From positions 1 to 35,014 of the forward strand of contig NCET01000014.1 of assembly GCA_002280815.1 (NCBI GenBank): 35,014 bases of DNA. The letters are read 5' to 3'. The notes beneath the pieces are model-generated. The model saw only the letters and a list, made by a program, of their open reading frames with translations, was not told the DNA's origin and searched no databases. The translations under genes and the position numbers were made by a program. Source of the DNA: Flavobacteriales bacterium 32-34-25. GTDB taxonomy: Bacteria; Bacteroidota; Bacteroidia; Flavobacteriales; Flavobacteriaceae. Every line of letters begins with the position of its first letter. The stretch's first letter is position 1. This document shows positions 25,807 to 34,478 of the stretch, piece by piece.

Positions 25807-26859
25807 ATGAAAGTATCCAGCAAAATAAACTTTATTAGAAGGAAGCTTACTCGTTATCTTACTTCAAACATTGGAAAATCTAGTAATGAAAAAATAGATG
25901 CTGGTAAGTTTAACAATAGAAATATTAAGATTCTAATAGTAAGACCAAATCATAGATTAGGAAACTTACTTTTATTAACACCTGTTGTAAAAGAATTAGA
26001 AGATATTTTTACAAATCCCTCTATTGATTTATTCGTAAAAGGAAATTTATCTGAAATCATCTTTAAAAATTATGATTCTATAAATAAGCACATAAAACTA
26101 CCTAAAAAACCTTTCAATAATCTCTTTTATTACTTTTTAATTTGGACAAAATTATTATTTAAAAAATATGACTTGGTTCTTAATATTGATGAGTTTTCGT
26201 CGTCAGGAAGATTAGCGTCAAGCCTCGTAAATTCCAAATATAAAATTATTGGAAATGATAAAAAATGGTCTGAAAAATCAGATTCACATTCTGAAATATT
26301 TAAGCATATGGCAATAAAACCCATTGTGTTGATAAGAAGTTTCTTGACTAATACATCGTTTCAAGATGGAAAATTTTATTCATTAGATTTAAAACTTGAT
26401 GAAAAAGAAATTGAAAACGGAAATCGAGAGTTAATTAGAATTTTCAAAAATAATAAAAAAACAATTTCAATTTTTACTTATGCAACTGGTAACAAAATGT
26501 TATCTAAAGAATGGTGGGATACTTATTATAATCATTTAAAAAGCAATTTCTCAAATTATAATATTATTGAAATACTACCTATTGAAAATGTATCTCAAAT
26601 TGATTTTAAAACAAAAACATACTATAGTAAAAATATACGTGAAATAGCTTCAATAATAGCTAACACAGATATTTTTATTGGAGCTGATAGTGGAATTATG
26701 CACTTATCCGCTTCTTCAAATACAACAACTATTGGTTTATTCAGTGGGGATTTTAAATACAAATATGAACCATACGGAGAAAAAAATATTGGAATGGATA
26801 AAAACAAGTTTTCCCAAAATGATATTATAACAGAAATGAAAAAAAAATTAGAAAGTTAA
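25807..26859 (+). CDS. GT9-family (heptosyltransferase-like) glycosyltransferase
   Basis: The 350-residue protein has the GT9 N-terminal motif IKILIVRPNHRLGNLLLLTP (near residues 39-58, R-x-x-x-x-G-N-L/D pattern) and the donor-binding motif IFIGADSGIMHLSASSNTTT (near 285-304), followed by IGLFSGDFKYKYEPYG. Its N-terminal 25 residues are basic and may touch the membrane. Such enzymes add heptose or other sugars to the lipopolysaccharide core in the cytoplasm. It is preceded by a terminator and 230 bases of empty DNA and followed 78 bases later by a PAP2 gene, so both may be envelope-lipid genes in one unit. The base composition is very AT-rich compared with the polysaccharide operon. Confidence 0.88.
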   Translation: MKVSSKINFIRRKLTRYLTSNIGKSSNEKIDAGKFNNRNIKILIVRPNHRLGNLLLLTPVVKELEDIFTNPSIDLFVKGNLSEIIFKNYDSINKHIKLPKKPFNNLFYYFLIWTKLLFKKYDLVLNIDEFSSSGRLASSLVNSKYKIIGNDKKWSEKSDSHSEIFKHMAIKPIVLIRSFLTNTSFQDGKFYSLDLKLDEKEIENGNRELIRIFKNNKKTISIFTYATGNKMLSKEWWDTYYNHLKSNFSNYNIIEILPIENVSQIDFKTKTYYSKNIREIASIIANTDIFIGADSGIMHLSASSNTTTIGLFSGDFKYKYEPYGEKNIGMDKNKFSQNDIITEMKKKLES

Positions 26860-26937
26860 TAATCATACTAGTCCATTTATATTAATCCATTTTTTCATAA
26901 TGATATATCATAAAACTAACCCCCCTAAATTATTAAA

Positions 26938-27687
26938 ATGTTTAAGACCCTTTTATTTTTACTTTTAAGTATCTCTACATTGAATGCACAGGAAGTCTTT
27001 ACAGATAGTGTTCAGAAAAAAGACAACACTCACGAATTTAAATTTAAACAATTAATTATTCCAACAGTTCTAATTGGCTATGGTGTTATAGGTCTTGAAA
27101 GTGATGGCTTGAAATTATTCAACACTGAAATAAAGGAAGAGGTAAACGAAAATATCGACGAGAAAATAACAATTGATGATTTTTCACAATACCTACCCGC
27201 TGTTTCTGTTTATGGTCTTAATGCTATGGGAATAAAAGGCAAACATAACTTTAAAGACAGAACTATCATTTTAGGAACTTCCTATTTGCTAATGTCGGCT
27301 ACAGTTTTAAGTTTAAAATCCATAACAAAAGTAGAACGACCTGACGGTTCTGCAAATAATTCTTTTCCTTCAGGACATACAGCAACTGCTTTTGCTGGAG
27401 CAGAATTTCTTTGGCAAGAGTACAAAGATGTTTCTGTTTGGTATGGCATTTCTGGATATATCGTAGCTGTTGGTACAGGAGCATTCCGAATTTACAACGA
27501 CAAACATTGGCTAACTGATGTTGCTGCAGGTGCTGGAATAGGAATTTTAAGTACAAAAGTTGCCTATTGGATAAATCCTTGGATGCAAGAAAAAATATTC
27601 AAATCTAAAGAGAAAAACACAACATCAATTATGGCTCCTTTTTACAATGGCAAACAATTAGGAGTAGGATTTGTAAGGTCTTTTTAA
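26938..27687 (+). CDS. PAP2-family phosphatase
   Basis: The 249-residue protein has a signal peptide (MFKTLLFLLLSISTLNAQ) and the three phosphatidic-acid-phosphatase motifs: KSITKVERPDG (K-x6-RP, near 124-132), NSFPSGHTATAF (PSGH, near 143) and FRIYNDKHWLTDVAAGAGIG (R-x5-H-x3-D, near 183-193). The family removes phosphate from lipid phosphates such as undecaprenyl pyrophosphate, phosphatidylglycerol phosphate or lipid A; this one, with a cleavable signal and few long helices, should work in the periplasm. All catalytic residues are present. It lies between a GT9 gene and a truncated LtaS-like gene, which points to lipopolysaccharide or membrane-lipid remodelling. Confidence 0.92.
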   Translation: MFKTLLFLLLSISTLNAQEVFTDSVQKKDNTHEFKFKQLIIPTVLIGYGVIGLESDGLKLFNTEIKEEVNENIDEKITIDDFSQYLPAVSVYGLNAMGIKGKHNFKDRTIILGTSYLLMSATVLSLKSITKVERPDGSANNSFPSGHTATAFAGAEFLWQEYKDVSVWYGISGYIVAVGTGAFRIYNDKHWLTDVAAGAGIGILSTKVAYWINPWMQEKIFKSKEKNTTSIMAPFYNGKQLGVGFVRSF

Positions 27688-27808
27688 TTATCACCATTCT
27701 ATGGAATAATTTAATAAAAGATTGAATCCGTCAAAATAATAAAACTGTTTTTGACTAACAAAATATAAAACGATCTTATAGTATTAAGGTCTTAAAACCA
27801 CATCATAT

Positions 27809-28078
27809 ATGAAGACTTATAAAAAGGCATTCTTTCTGAAACCCATTTTAAACTTTTTAATTCTAGGTTTATTAATCACTACATTATCAAGATTTTTTTT
27901 GTTTTTTTTATTTAGAGAAAGAGTAATCGAAACAGAAGACTTTTGGTATCTTTTTCCAATTGGTATGAGAATGGATTTAATTTTATTAAGTTATATTATA
28001 TTTCTTCCTGCGATATTAATATGTTTGCTTCCAGATTCTTTTTTAGATAAAAAAATTAGCAAACCCAAAAACAGCTAA
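27809..28078 (+). pseudogene. LtaS-like (alkaline phosphatase superfamily) membrane protein, truncated to its N-terminus
   Basis: The 89 codons encode two or more membrane helices, the first in FLKPILNFLILGLLITTLSR-type sequence, and then LFPIGMRMDLILLSYIIFLP, which looks like the start of LTA synthase/sulfatase-like phosphotransferases of Bacteroidota. Those proteins have about 600 residues with five N-terminal helices and a periplasmic catalytic domain. Here the frame ends after PDSFLDKKISKPKNS, with no catalytic domain downstream. A perfect 67-bp tandem duplication begins two bases after the stop codon, so the truncation probably happened by rearrangement there. If translated, the fragment cannot be an active transferase. 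The alternative is a genuine small membrane protein. Confidence 0.5.
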
Positions 28079-28080
28079 TT

Positions 28081-28214
28081 AAGAGTAGTTTACAAGATTC
28101 ATAAACACTATCGGTAACGATTTAGTAATGGTGCTCATTGCATTCATAAGAGTAGTTTACAAGATTCATAAACACTATCGGTAACGATTTAGTAATGGTG
28201 CTCATTGCATTCAT
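28081..28214. repeat. Perfect 67-bp tandem duplication
   Basis: The 67 bases at 28081-28147 are repeated exactly at 28148-28214. The unit contains the small hairpin ATCG-GTAA-CGAT. Identity over 67 bases indicates a recent duplication or one kept uniform by recombination. It lies directly after the truncated LtaS-like frame. Confidence 0.93.
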
Positions 28215-28342
28215 TTTCAACCAAATTCCTTGTAAATCAATAGCAAATTTACAAAAAAACAGAGAAACATTTAGAATATCTAGCTTATTTTTTATCTGTT
28301 TGTAGGATTAGTGCCTTCTCTTTAATCATTAAGAAATTTTAT

Positions 28343-28501
28343 GTGATTTGTTTTTTACTCAATAGTTCAAAATTAGGCATAATAAAAGTTTCCCAATCAG
28401 TATTGAATGTATTGCATAGTCATCTAAAATTCAAAACGACAAAAAACATAGAAAATACTTGGGAAGATGTAGATAACAGAAACAAGGTTGCTGAAGAATA
28501 A
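28343..28501 (+). pseudogene. Possible 3' remnant of an unknown gene
   Basis: A frame open for at least 52 codons from a GTG at 28343 to a TAA at 28499-28501, and open further upstream without an ATG. The last part (TTKNIENTWEDVDNRNKVAEE, cut here at 21 residues as TKNIENTWEDVDNRNKVAEE) has a normal soluble-protein composition, unlike the AT-noise around it. It is followed 33 bases later by a good terminator, as the end of a real gene would be. No family is recognised. Confidence 0.3.
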
Positions 28502-28534
28502 ATAGTTAATTGTCAGTAAAATAAAACCAATTTT

Positions 28535-28561
28535 AAAGTGGAAAACTAGCGTTTCCACTTT
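28535..28561 (+). terminator. Intrinsic terminator
   Basis: AAAGTGGAAA (28535-28544), loop ACTAGCG, and TTTCCACTTT (28552-28561) form a perfect 10-bp stem running into T-rich sequence. It follows the possible gene remnant and isolates the defence genes from upstream transcription. Confidence 0.83.
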
Positions 28562-28606
28562 TTTTATTTTTTCTACTTTGCATTACTTCATTTTACATTA
28601 TTTTCA

Positions 28607-28811
28607 TAGGGCAGGCAGGGTAACCAAAAAACGCAACAAACAATTTTTATTTTTTTTCTTCTCAAACAATCGGGTAATATCAGACCATTACAAGGCAAAT
28701 TAATAAAGTAGTCGTTTCAGTTTGCACTCAAAAAGCCACATAAATCTGTTTTTTATTTTATAAAAATATAAAATATCTTTTACTCTAAATTTGGTTACCC
28801 TCCTTGCCCTA
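28607..28811. repeat. 22-bp inverted repeat pair flanking 161 bases
   Basis: The 22 bases at 28607-28628 (TAGGGCAGG...GGGTAACCAAA) match the reverse complement of 28790-28811 at 20 of 22 positions. The enclosed 161 bases encode nothing visible. The arms share GGTTACCCT with the hairpin before the integrase gene. It could be a small mobile element, a recombinase-binding pair or a regulatory structure before the OLD-family gene. Confidence 0.65.
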
Positions 28812-29057
28812 ATTTTTTTTGCGCTATTTTTCTGTTTTTTTTATCCGTTTACGGTTTTCTTCATTTTTCTTTCCATTGCTTTGTTATATATTTACATCCT
28901 ATTGTTAAAATTGTATAACTTAATGCCTAAGTACTACAAACAAAAACAAAATGCAGCTTAAATTAAAGCATTAAATAATAATGAGAGAATTGTTTTGAAA
29001 AATATATTTCAGAAAATTTTAATCAAAAACTAATCGATTACAACCGCTTGACTAATT

Positions 29058-30971
29058 ATGAAAATAGAAACTGTACACATAAAAAACTTCCGCTCATTCA
29101 AGGATGATACCATACATTTTGATGATTATACTTGTTTGGTTGGAGCAAATGGTGCAGGAAAGTCAACAGTATTTACAGCTTTGCAAGTTTTCTTTAGACA
29201 TTATAAAGACAGTAAAACTGATTTGAGTAAACTTACTGAAAAAGATTTTCATCATTGCAATACTGCCGAACCTATTGAAATTACAGTAACATTTACAGAT
29301 TTAAGCGAACAAGCCCAAGAAGATTTAAGTAATTATGCTCGACAAGGAAAGTTAATTGTAACCGCCAAAGCAGAATTCAATGAAGTTTCACAAAGAGCTG
29401 AAATAAAGCAATTTGGGAGTAGATTAGGATTTGATGATTTTAGAGAATTTTTTGAATTAGAAAAAGGTACAGCCAAAGCAGCTGATTTAAATGAGTGTTA
29501 CAGTAAATTACAAGTTAAATTTCCAGAATTACCAAATGCAGGTTCAAAAGATGCCAAAATTGCAGCACTAAAAGAATACGAAGCAGCAAGACCAGACGAA
29601 TGTATCTTAATACCAAGTGAAGACCAATTTTATGGAGCGTCTAAAGGTGCAAATCGACTGGCTCCTCATATTCAATGGGTATTTGTTTCAGCTTCAAAAG
29701 ATGTTACAGAAGAAGGAGAAGAAAATAAAACTTCCGCTTTAGGAACATTACTATCGAGAACAGTTAGAGCCAAAGTTAATTTTACAGAAAGAATATCAGA
29801 AATCAGGCAAGCAGTTGATAAACAATATTCTAAATTACTTGATGACGAACAAAATGTTTTAGATGATATTTCAGCTTCACTAAAAAGTAAGTTAAGTCAA
29901 TGGGCTAATCCAAGTATAAGTGCTACCGTTCAATGGAAAAAAGATGCAGACAAAGCTATTAAAATTGAAGAGCCATCGGCAGCCATAGCATTAGGCGAAA
30001 GAGGATTTGAAGGAGAATTATCTCGTTTTGGTCACGGATTACAAAGGTCGTTTATGTTGGCTTTATTGCAAGAATTAAGTACAACCGATGATGAAAATGC
30101 ACCAACTTTAATATTAAGTATTGAAGAGCCTGAACTATACCAACATCCACCACAAGCAAGGCATTTAGCGGAAACATTAATGGATTTGGCAGGACTTAAT
30201 ACGCAAGTAATGTTATGCTCACATTCGCCACTGTTCATTCCTAAAAATAGTTTTGAGAAAATAAGAATTATTCGTGAAAACGGTAATCCAATAGAAACAT
30301 TAAGTTCAAGAGTTACTTATCAAGAACTATCAGATTATTTAACCGGTATTGGTTCAAAACCAGTCAATAATAAAGGAATAGTAGCAAAACTATTTCCATA
30401 TTTAAGTCCGTCTATAAATGAAATGTTTTTTTGTAGAGTTCCAGTTTTTGTAGAGGGTATTGAAGATATTGCCTACATCAAAACCTATTTAGAATTAATG
30501 GGATTATCAGGGCAATTCAGAGCATCAGGTATGCACTTAATCAATGCCGACAAGAAAAGCAATATTATAGAACCAGCAGCAGTAGTAAAACTACTAAATA
30601 TTAATGCCCTTATTGTGTACGATAGTGATACTGATGTGGAAGAAAAATACTATCATCAACACAAACCCGATAACAAGAAACTGTTAACCATTCAAGGACA
30701 CGAAAACGAAGACGAATTTCAGGCTGTAAATGTTGTAAAATCTAATCTTTGGGCTTGGAAATCAAATTTAGGTAATGAAGTTCAAAATGAAATCGTCAAT
30801 TGGAAGACTTATTTTGATGCAGCCAGTTTAGAATTTGGAAATGCTGGAGGACTTCATAAAAATCCTTTGGTTGTAGCAAGAACATTAGAGTTAGCTTGGG
30901 TAAAAGGAGAAACATCGCCTAACCTTATAAAATTAATTGAAACCATTATCGAATTTGGTAGTGTAAAATAA
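29058..30971 (+). CDS. OLD-family ATPase/TOPRIM nuclease
   Basis: The 637-residue protein has an ABC/SMC-like ATPase domain with Walker A GANGAGKST (29-37), the RFGHGLQRSFMLAL signature-like segment and Walker B TLILSIEEPELYQHPPQ (near 350-364), followed by MLCSHSPLFIP. The C-terminal part is a TOPRIM domain: VPVFVEGIEDIAYIKTYLE (near 462, the acidic Glu motif) and ALIVYDSDTD (near 517, the DxD motif). Proteins of this type nick or cut DNA under nucleotide control and act in phage defence, for example P2 Old, GajA of Gabija, and the retron Eco8 effector. The expected UvrD-like partner of Gabija is absent; a 17-codon stub follows instead. It is the first gene of the apparent defence island. 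Confidence 0.93.
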   Translation: MKIETVHIKNFRSFKDDTIHFDDYTCLVGANGAGKSTVFTALQVFFRHYKDSKTDLSKLTEKDFHHCNTAEPIEITVTFTDLSEQAQEDLSNYARQGKLIVTAKAEFNEVSQRAEIKQFGSRLGFDDFREFFELEKGTAKAADLNECYSKLQVKFPELPNAGSKDAKIAALKEYEAARPDECILIPSEDQFYGASKGANRLAPHIQWVFVSASKDVTEEGEENKTSALGTLLSRTVRAKVNFTERISEIRQAVDKQYSKLLDDEQNVLDDISASLKSKLSQWANPSISATVQWKKDADKAIKIEEPSAAIALGERGFEGELSRFGHGLQRSFMLALLQELSTTDDENAPTLILSIEEPELYQHPPQARHLAETLMDLAGLNTQVMLCSHSPLFIPKNSFEKIRIIRENGNPIETLSSRVTYQELSDYLTGIGSKPVNNKGIVAKLFPYLSPSINEMFFCRVPVFVEGIEDIAYIKTYLELMGLSGQFRASGMHLINADKKSNIIEPAAVVKLLNINALIVYDSDTDVEEKYYHQHKPDNKKLLTIQGHENEDEFQAVNVVKSNLWAWKSNLGNEVQNEIVNWKTYFDAASLEFGNAGGLHKNPLVVARTLELAWVKGETSPNLIKLIETIIEFGSVK

Positions 30972-30974
30972 ACT

Positions 30975-31028
30975 ATGAACAAACAAGACCTAATCTCTAA
31001 TTTTTACAAACAAGACTGCATATCTTAA
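30975..31028 (+). pseudogene. 17-codon stub of a gene following the OLD-family gene
   Basis: An ATG three bases after the OLD-family stop opens MNKQDLISNFYKQDCIS and ends at a TAA at 31026-31028. The tight spacing is that of a co-translated partner gene, but the frame stops at once and a MITE-like element follows 30 bases later. The rest of the partner is not in the window. It may be a chance ORF. Confidence 0.35.
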
Positions 31029-31058
31029 GATATCATTCCAGTTTGCGCTAATTAATAA

Positions 31059-31216
31059 GAGCCTGTTTAAATTTTATCTAATACTTTTTACGGATTATTT
31101 TCCGCTATATTTCGTTAAATTTACTCAAAAATAAGTCTATTATTCTTTCAAAATTTGCCTCATCTATCGAAAAATAATCTCATAAAAATCTAAATATTTA
31201 AATTTTAAACAGGCTC
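31059..31216. mobile_element. 158-bp MITE-like element
   Basis: The element begins GAGCCTGTTTAAA (31059-31071) and ends with its exact reverse complement TTTAAACAGGCTC (31204-31216). It is flanked on both sides by TAA (31056-31058 and 31217-31219), a 3-bp target duplication. The interior is AT-rich and too short for a transposase. Terminal repeats plus a 3-bp duplication fit a non-autonomous derivative of an insertion sequence, such as the IS5 group, but the parent is not identified. It separates the OLD-family gene from the helicase gene. Confidence 0.75.
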
Positions 31217-31252
31217 TAACTTTTTATAAATTATTTTTTACCTAAAAAGTGG

Positions 31253-31286
31253 TTGAGATTTAAATATAAAATAGTGTATAGTTTTA
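31253..31286 (+). promoter_or_regulatory. Weak promoter candidate before the helicase gene
   Basis: TTG at 31253-31255 and TAGTTTTA at 31279-31286 are separated by 23 bases, near the upper limit of the TTG-N17..23-TAnnTTTG pattern and with the last G missing. The start codon is 21 bases downstream. Because the MITE ends just upstream, the helicase gene may need its own promoter here. Confidence 0.25.
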
Positions 31287-31307
31287 AATGTAGTTCAAAA
31301 AAAATCT

Positions 31308-34300
31308 ATGAAAATAATTAATAACCAAGATGTTCTTTTAATTGACGAATTGAAATTAGCATTAAATCAAAACTCATCAATATATATTGCTACTAATTAT
31401 TTCTCCATTCCTTCAGTATTTGAATTATTAGAAAAATTAGATAATCTTAATTCTATAAAGATTTTAATAGACAACACTGATGTAGAAAAAGACCTTCGTT
31501 TTTCTTATGATGAAAAAGAAATTAAATCCTATCATAATCTTACTCAAAAGTTCAAAGCAGATAAGGTTTTCCAGTTAATCAAAGACAAAGTAGAAATCAG
31601 AGAAGGAAGTGTCGGCGGTCAAAAATTCATATTAACCGAAACTAATGCAGTAACAAATTACTTTATGTTGGTTCCGCACGATTTAAACCTTATTTCATTG
31701 GGAATAATGAGTACAGAACAGCCAATATTTATAAATTCTTTTGAAGACACAAACAATCAATACCTTTCCATTTTCAATAATGTTTGGAATAGCAGCAAAA
31801 GGGATTTAAAAGAAATAATTCTAAAAAGTATTACCAGATCTGCCCAGCAATATGCTCCGGAACAACTTTATAAATTCACACTTCATAATATTTTCCAAAA
31901 CAAGACTATAGATGAAATTTCAGAACAACGTTTAAGCAGAACTGGCTTCAAAGAAACAGAAGTTTGGAAAATGTTATTCAATTTTCAGAAAGATGCAGTA
32001 CTTGGAGCTATCGACAAAATTGAAACTTTTGGCGGTTGTATTATAGCTGATAGTGTAGGTTTAGGAAAAACGTTTGAAGCTTTGGCAGTAATGAAATACT
32101 ATAATTTACGCAATGATAGAATTTTAGTATTATGTCCAAAGAAGCTTCGTGAAAACTGGTTAATTTACAGTCTAATTTCTGATGTTAGAAATATTTTGGC
32201 TAAAGACCGAATGAATTTTGATGTGTTAAACCATACCGATTTATCTCGTGAAAAAGGTACTTCTGGATTAATAAATTTAGAAACCATTAATTGGGGTAAT
32301 TATGATTTAGTGGTTATTGATGAAAGTCATAACTTCAGGAATAATGATCCTCGCAAAAATACCGTTTCTCGATACCAAAGATTAATGCGTGATATTATTA
32401 AAACAGGTGTAAAAACAAAAGTCTTGATGTTATCGGCAACTCCAGTTAACACGAGAATGAACGATATAAAAAACCAAATCGCTTTCATAACAGAACAAAA
32501 TGATACAGCTTTAAGTGAATTTGGAATATCAAGCATTGACCAAACACTGCGTAAAGCACAACAAAAATTCAATGCTTGGCTTAAAGATAATCACAACGAA
32601 AATACGAACCGTGATAGTTTAGTAACCACACTTAATGGCGATTACTTCAAAATTTTAGATTTACTCACTATTGCTCGTTCCAGAAAGCATATTGAAAAAT
32701 ATTATGATATTACCGATATTGGGAAGTTTCCGGAACGTCTTAAGCCAATTGCTAAATATTCTGATTTTGATACTGGAAAAGCATTTCCACAAATGGATAA
32801 TGTCAATAATTTATTAAATGCGTTAAATCTAAAATTCTATTCACCACTTTATTTTGTTCGTGACGATAAGAAAAAAAGCTACGAAGAAAAATACGATTAC
32901 ATTACTTCAACAGGTTCTGTTTTCAGACAAGTTGAACGAGAAGATAGCTTAATTCATTTGATGCGAGTAAATCTATTAAAGCGTTTAGAAAGTTCAATCC
33001 ATTCGTTCCGACTAACATTAACTTCTTTGTGGAACCAAGTAGAATACCTTTCTGATAAGATTAAAACCATACATCAAAACGAGTATTTTGATACCGATTT
33101 TGATATAAATGAGGTAGAATTTGACGATGATAGATTAGAAGATTTAATTATTGGTGGAAAAGTAAAAGTATTGTTACAAGATTTAGACTTAGTCAAATTC
33201 AAAGAATATATCGAAGATGACAAAAAAAGATTAGAAGAATTAATTGCAATGGCATCTGTAGTTGACCCAACTCGAGATGCAAAACTAGAAGATTTAAAAA
33301 ATCTAATTATTGACAAACTTGAAAATCCAATCAACGAAGGCAATAAAAAAGTAATTGTATTTTCTGCTTTTGCCGATACCGTTTTGTACTTGCACGAACA
33401 TTTAGCAACTTGGTTGCTAGAAGAACATCATTTATATACAGCATTGGTTACTGGTGGTGATGTAAACAAATCAAATATGCCTAATTGTCGTTTAGACTTG
33501 AATTCTATTTTAATTCATTTTTCGCCATTATCTAAAAAACGAAATGCTATTTATCCTGACGAGAAAAATCAAATTGATATTTTATTTTGTACCGATTGTA
33601 TTTCCGAAGGGCAAAACCTCCAAGACTGTGATTATTTAGTAAATTATGATATACATTGGAACCCGGTTCGTATCATTCAGCGTTTCGGTCGTATAGACCG
33701 TATTGGCTCTATAAACGATAAAATCCAATTGGTAAACTTTTTCCCCAACTTAGCATTAGACAGTTATATCGATTTGATCGGTCGTGTAAAAGGACGTATG
33801 CAGTTGTTAGATACTTCGGCTACTGGCGATGATAATATTATTGACGAAACGGCACATCAAAATCAAGATTTAGAATACCGAAGAAAACAATTGAAACAAT
33901 TGCAAACTCAAGTTTTAGATCTCGAAGATATTGAAGGCGGGATTTCTATTACCGATTTAACATTCAACGACTTTAAAATTGATGCCGATAGATTATCTCC
34001 AGCAGAAAGAGAAGCATTTCAACTAACGCCAAAAGGTATTTTTGCACTAACCGAAAACAATATTGAAGATGGTAACAAAGGAGTAATTTTTTGCTTAAAA
34101 GATACCCATTCGGCTATGGATGGCGACAAGTTAAGCAACAATATTATTTATCCGTTTACTTTATGTTACATCACAGCTAAAGGGACAGTTTTTATACCAA
34201 GTGCCAACCCAAAACGTGGCTTAGACTATTATAAGAAGTTGTGTTTAGGACATTCAGAATTACTACCAAACTTGGTTGCCGAATTCAACCAACAAACCAA

Positions 34301-34475
34301 AAGTGGTCGTTATATGGAAGGGTATAAAGAACTGCTTGAGGTAGCTTTACAGCATTGCAAAGGAGTTTCTACAGAAATGGGGTTAAATTCATTAGCATTA
34401 CCAGGCATTAGTAGATTATCCAATAAAAGTACCGTTGCACCTTATGAATTAATCTCTTATCTAATCATTAAGTAG
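31308..34475 (+). CDS. PLD-like / SNF2-RapA-type helicase fusion, probable defence protein
   Basis: The 1055-residue protein has three parts. Residues 1-170 resemble a phospholipase-D-like domain (SSIYIATNYFSIPSVFELLE, VGGQKFILTETN, NDxWNSSK-like end), but the catalytic HxK is replaced by GQK, so it is probably inactive as a nuclease. Residues 220-480 carry helicase domain 1 with GLGKT (about 248), VVIDESHNFRN (about 334) and MLSATPVNTRMND (about 372). Residues about 660-830 are domain 2 with FCTDCISEGQNLQDCDYLV and RIIQRFGRIDRIGS. It should move along or remodel DNA with ATP. The same plan occurs in operons with DUF4391 and type III-like methylases; DUF4391 follows three bases downstream. 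Confidence 0.9.
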   Translation: MKIINNQDVLLIDELKLALNQNSSIYIATNYFSIPSVFELLEKLDNLNSIKILIDNTDVEKDLRFSYDEKEIKSYHNLTQKFKADKVFQLIKDKVEIREGSVGGQKFILTETNAVTNYFMLVPHDLNLISLGIMSTEQPIFINSFEDTNNQYLSIFNNVWNSSKRDLKEIILKSITRSAQQYAPEQLYKFTLHNIFQNKTIDEISEQRLSRTGFKETEVWKMLFNFQKDAVLGAIDKIETFGGCIIADSVGLGKTFEALAVMKYYNLRNDRILVLCPKKLRENWLIYSLISDVRNILAKDRMNFDVLNHTDLSREKGTSGLINLETINWGNYDLVVIDESHNFRNNDPRKNTVSRYQRLMRDIIKTGVKTKVLMLSATPVNTRMNDIKNQIAFITEQNDTALSEFGISSIDQTLRKAQQKFNAWLKDNHNENTNRDSLVTTLNGDYFKILDLLTIARSRKHIEKYYDITDIGKFPERLKPIAKYSDFDTGKAFPQMDNVNNLLNALNLKFYSPLYFVRDDKKKSYEEKYDYITSTGSVFRQVEREDSLIHLMRVNLLKRLESSIHSFRLTLTSLWNQVEYLSDKIKTIHQNEYFDTDFDINEVEFDDDRLEDLIIGGKVKVLLQDLDLVKFKEYIEDDKKRLEELIAMASVVDPTRDAKLEDLKNLIIDKLENPINEGNKKVIVFSAFADTVLYLHEHLATWLLEEHHLYTALVTGGDVNKSNMPNCRLDLNSILIHFSPLSKKRNAIYPDEKNQIDILFCTDCISEGQNLQDCDYLVNYDIHWNPVRIIQRFGRIDRIGSINDKIQLVNFFPNLALDSYIDLIGRVKGRMQLLDTSATGDDNIIDETAHQNQDLEYRRKQLKQLQTQVLDLEDIEGGISITDLTFNDFKIDADRLSPAEREAFQLTPKGIFALTENNIEDGNKGVIFCLKDTHSAMDGDKLSNNIIYPFTLCYITAKGTVFIPSANPKRGLDYYKKLCLGHSELLPNLVAEFNQQTKSGRYMEGYKELLEVALQHCKGVSTEMGLNSLALPGISRLSNKSTVAPYELISYLIIK

Positions 34476-34478
34476 TTT

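Larger units (their letters stand above)
28215..29057. other. Gene-poor region between the envelope module and the defence genes
   Basis: About 840 bases. It holds a possible 3' gene remnant (28343-28501), a terminator (28535-28561) and a 22-bp inverted repeat (28607-28628 with 28790-28811), listed separately. The 245 bases before the OLD-family gene should contain its promoter, but I see no good TTG/TAnnTTTG pair. Confidence 0.45.

Noticed and set aside
29058-31028. Complete Gabija system
   Set aside because: The OLD-family protein could be a GajA relative, but no UvrD-type GajB follows; only a 17-codon stub is present, so the system cannot be claimed.
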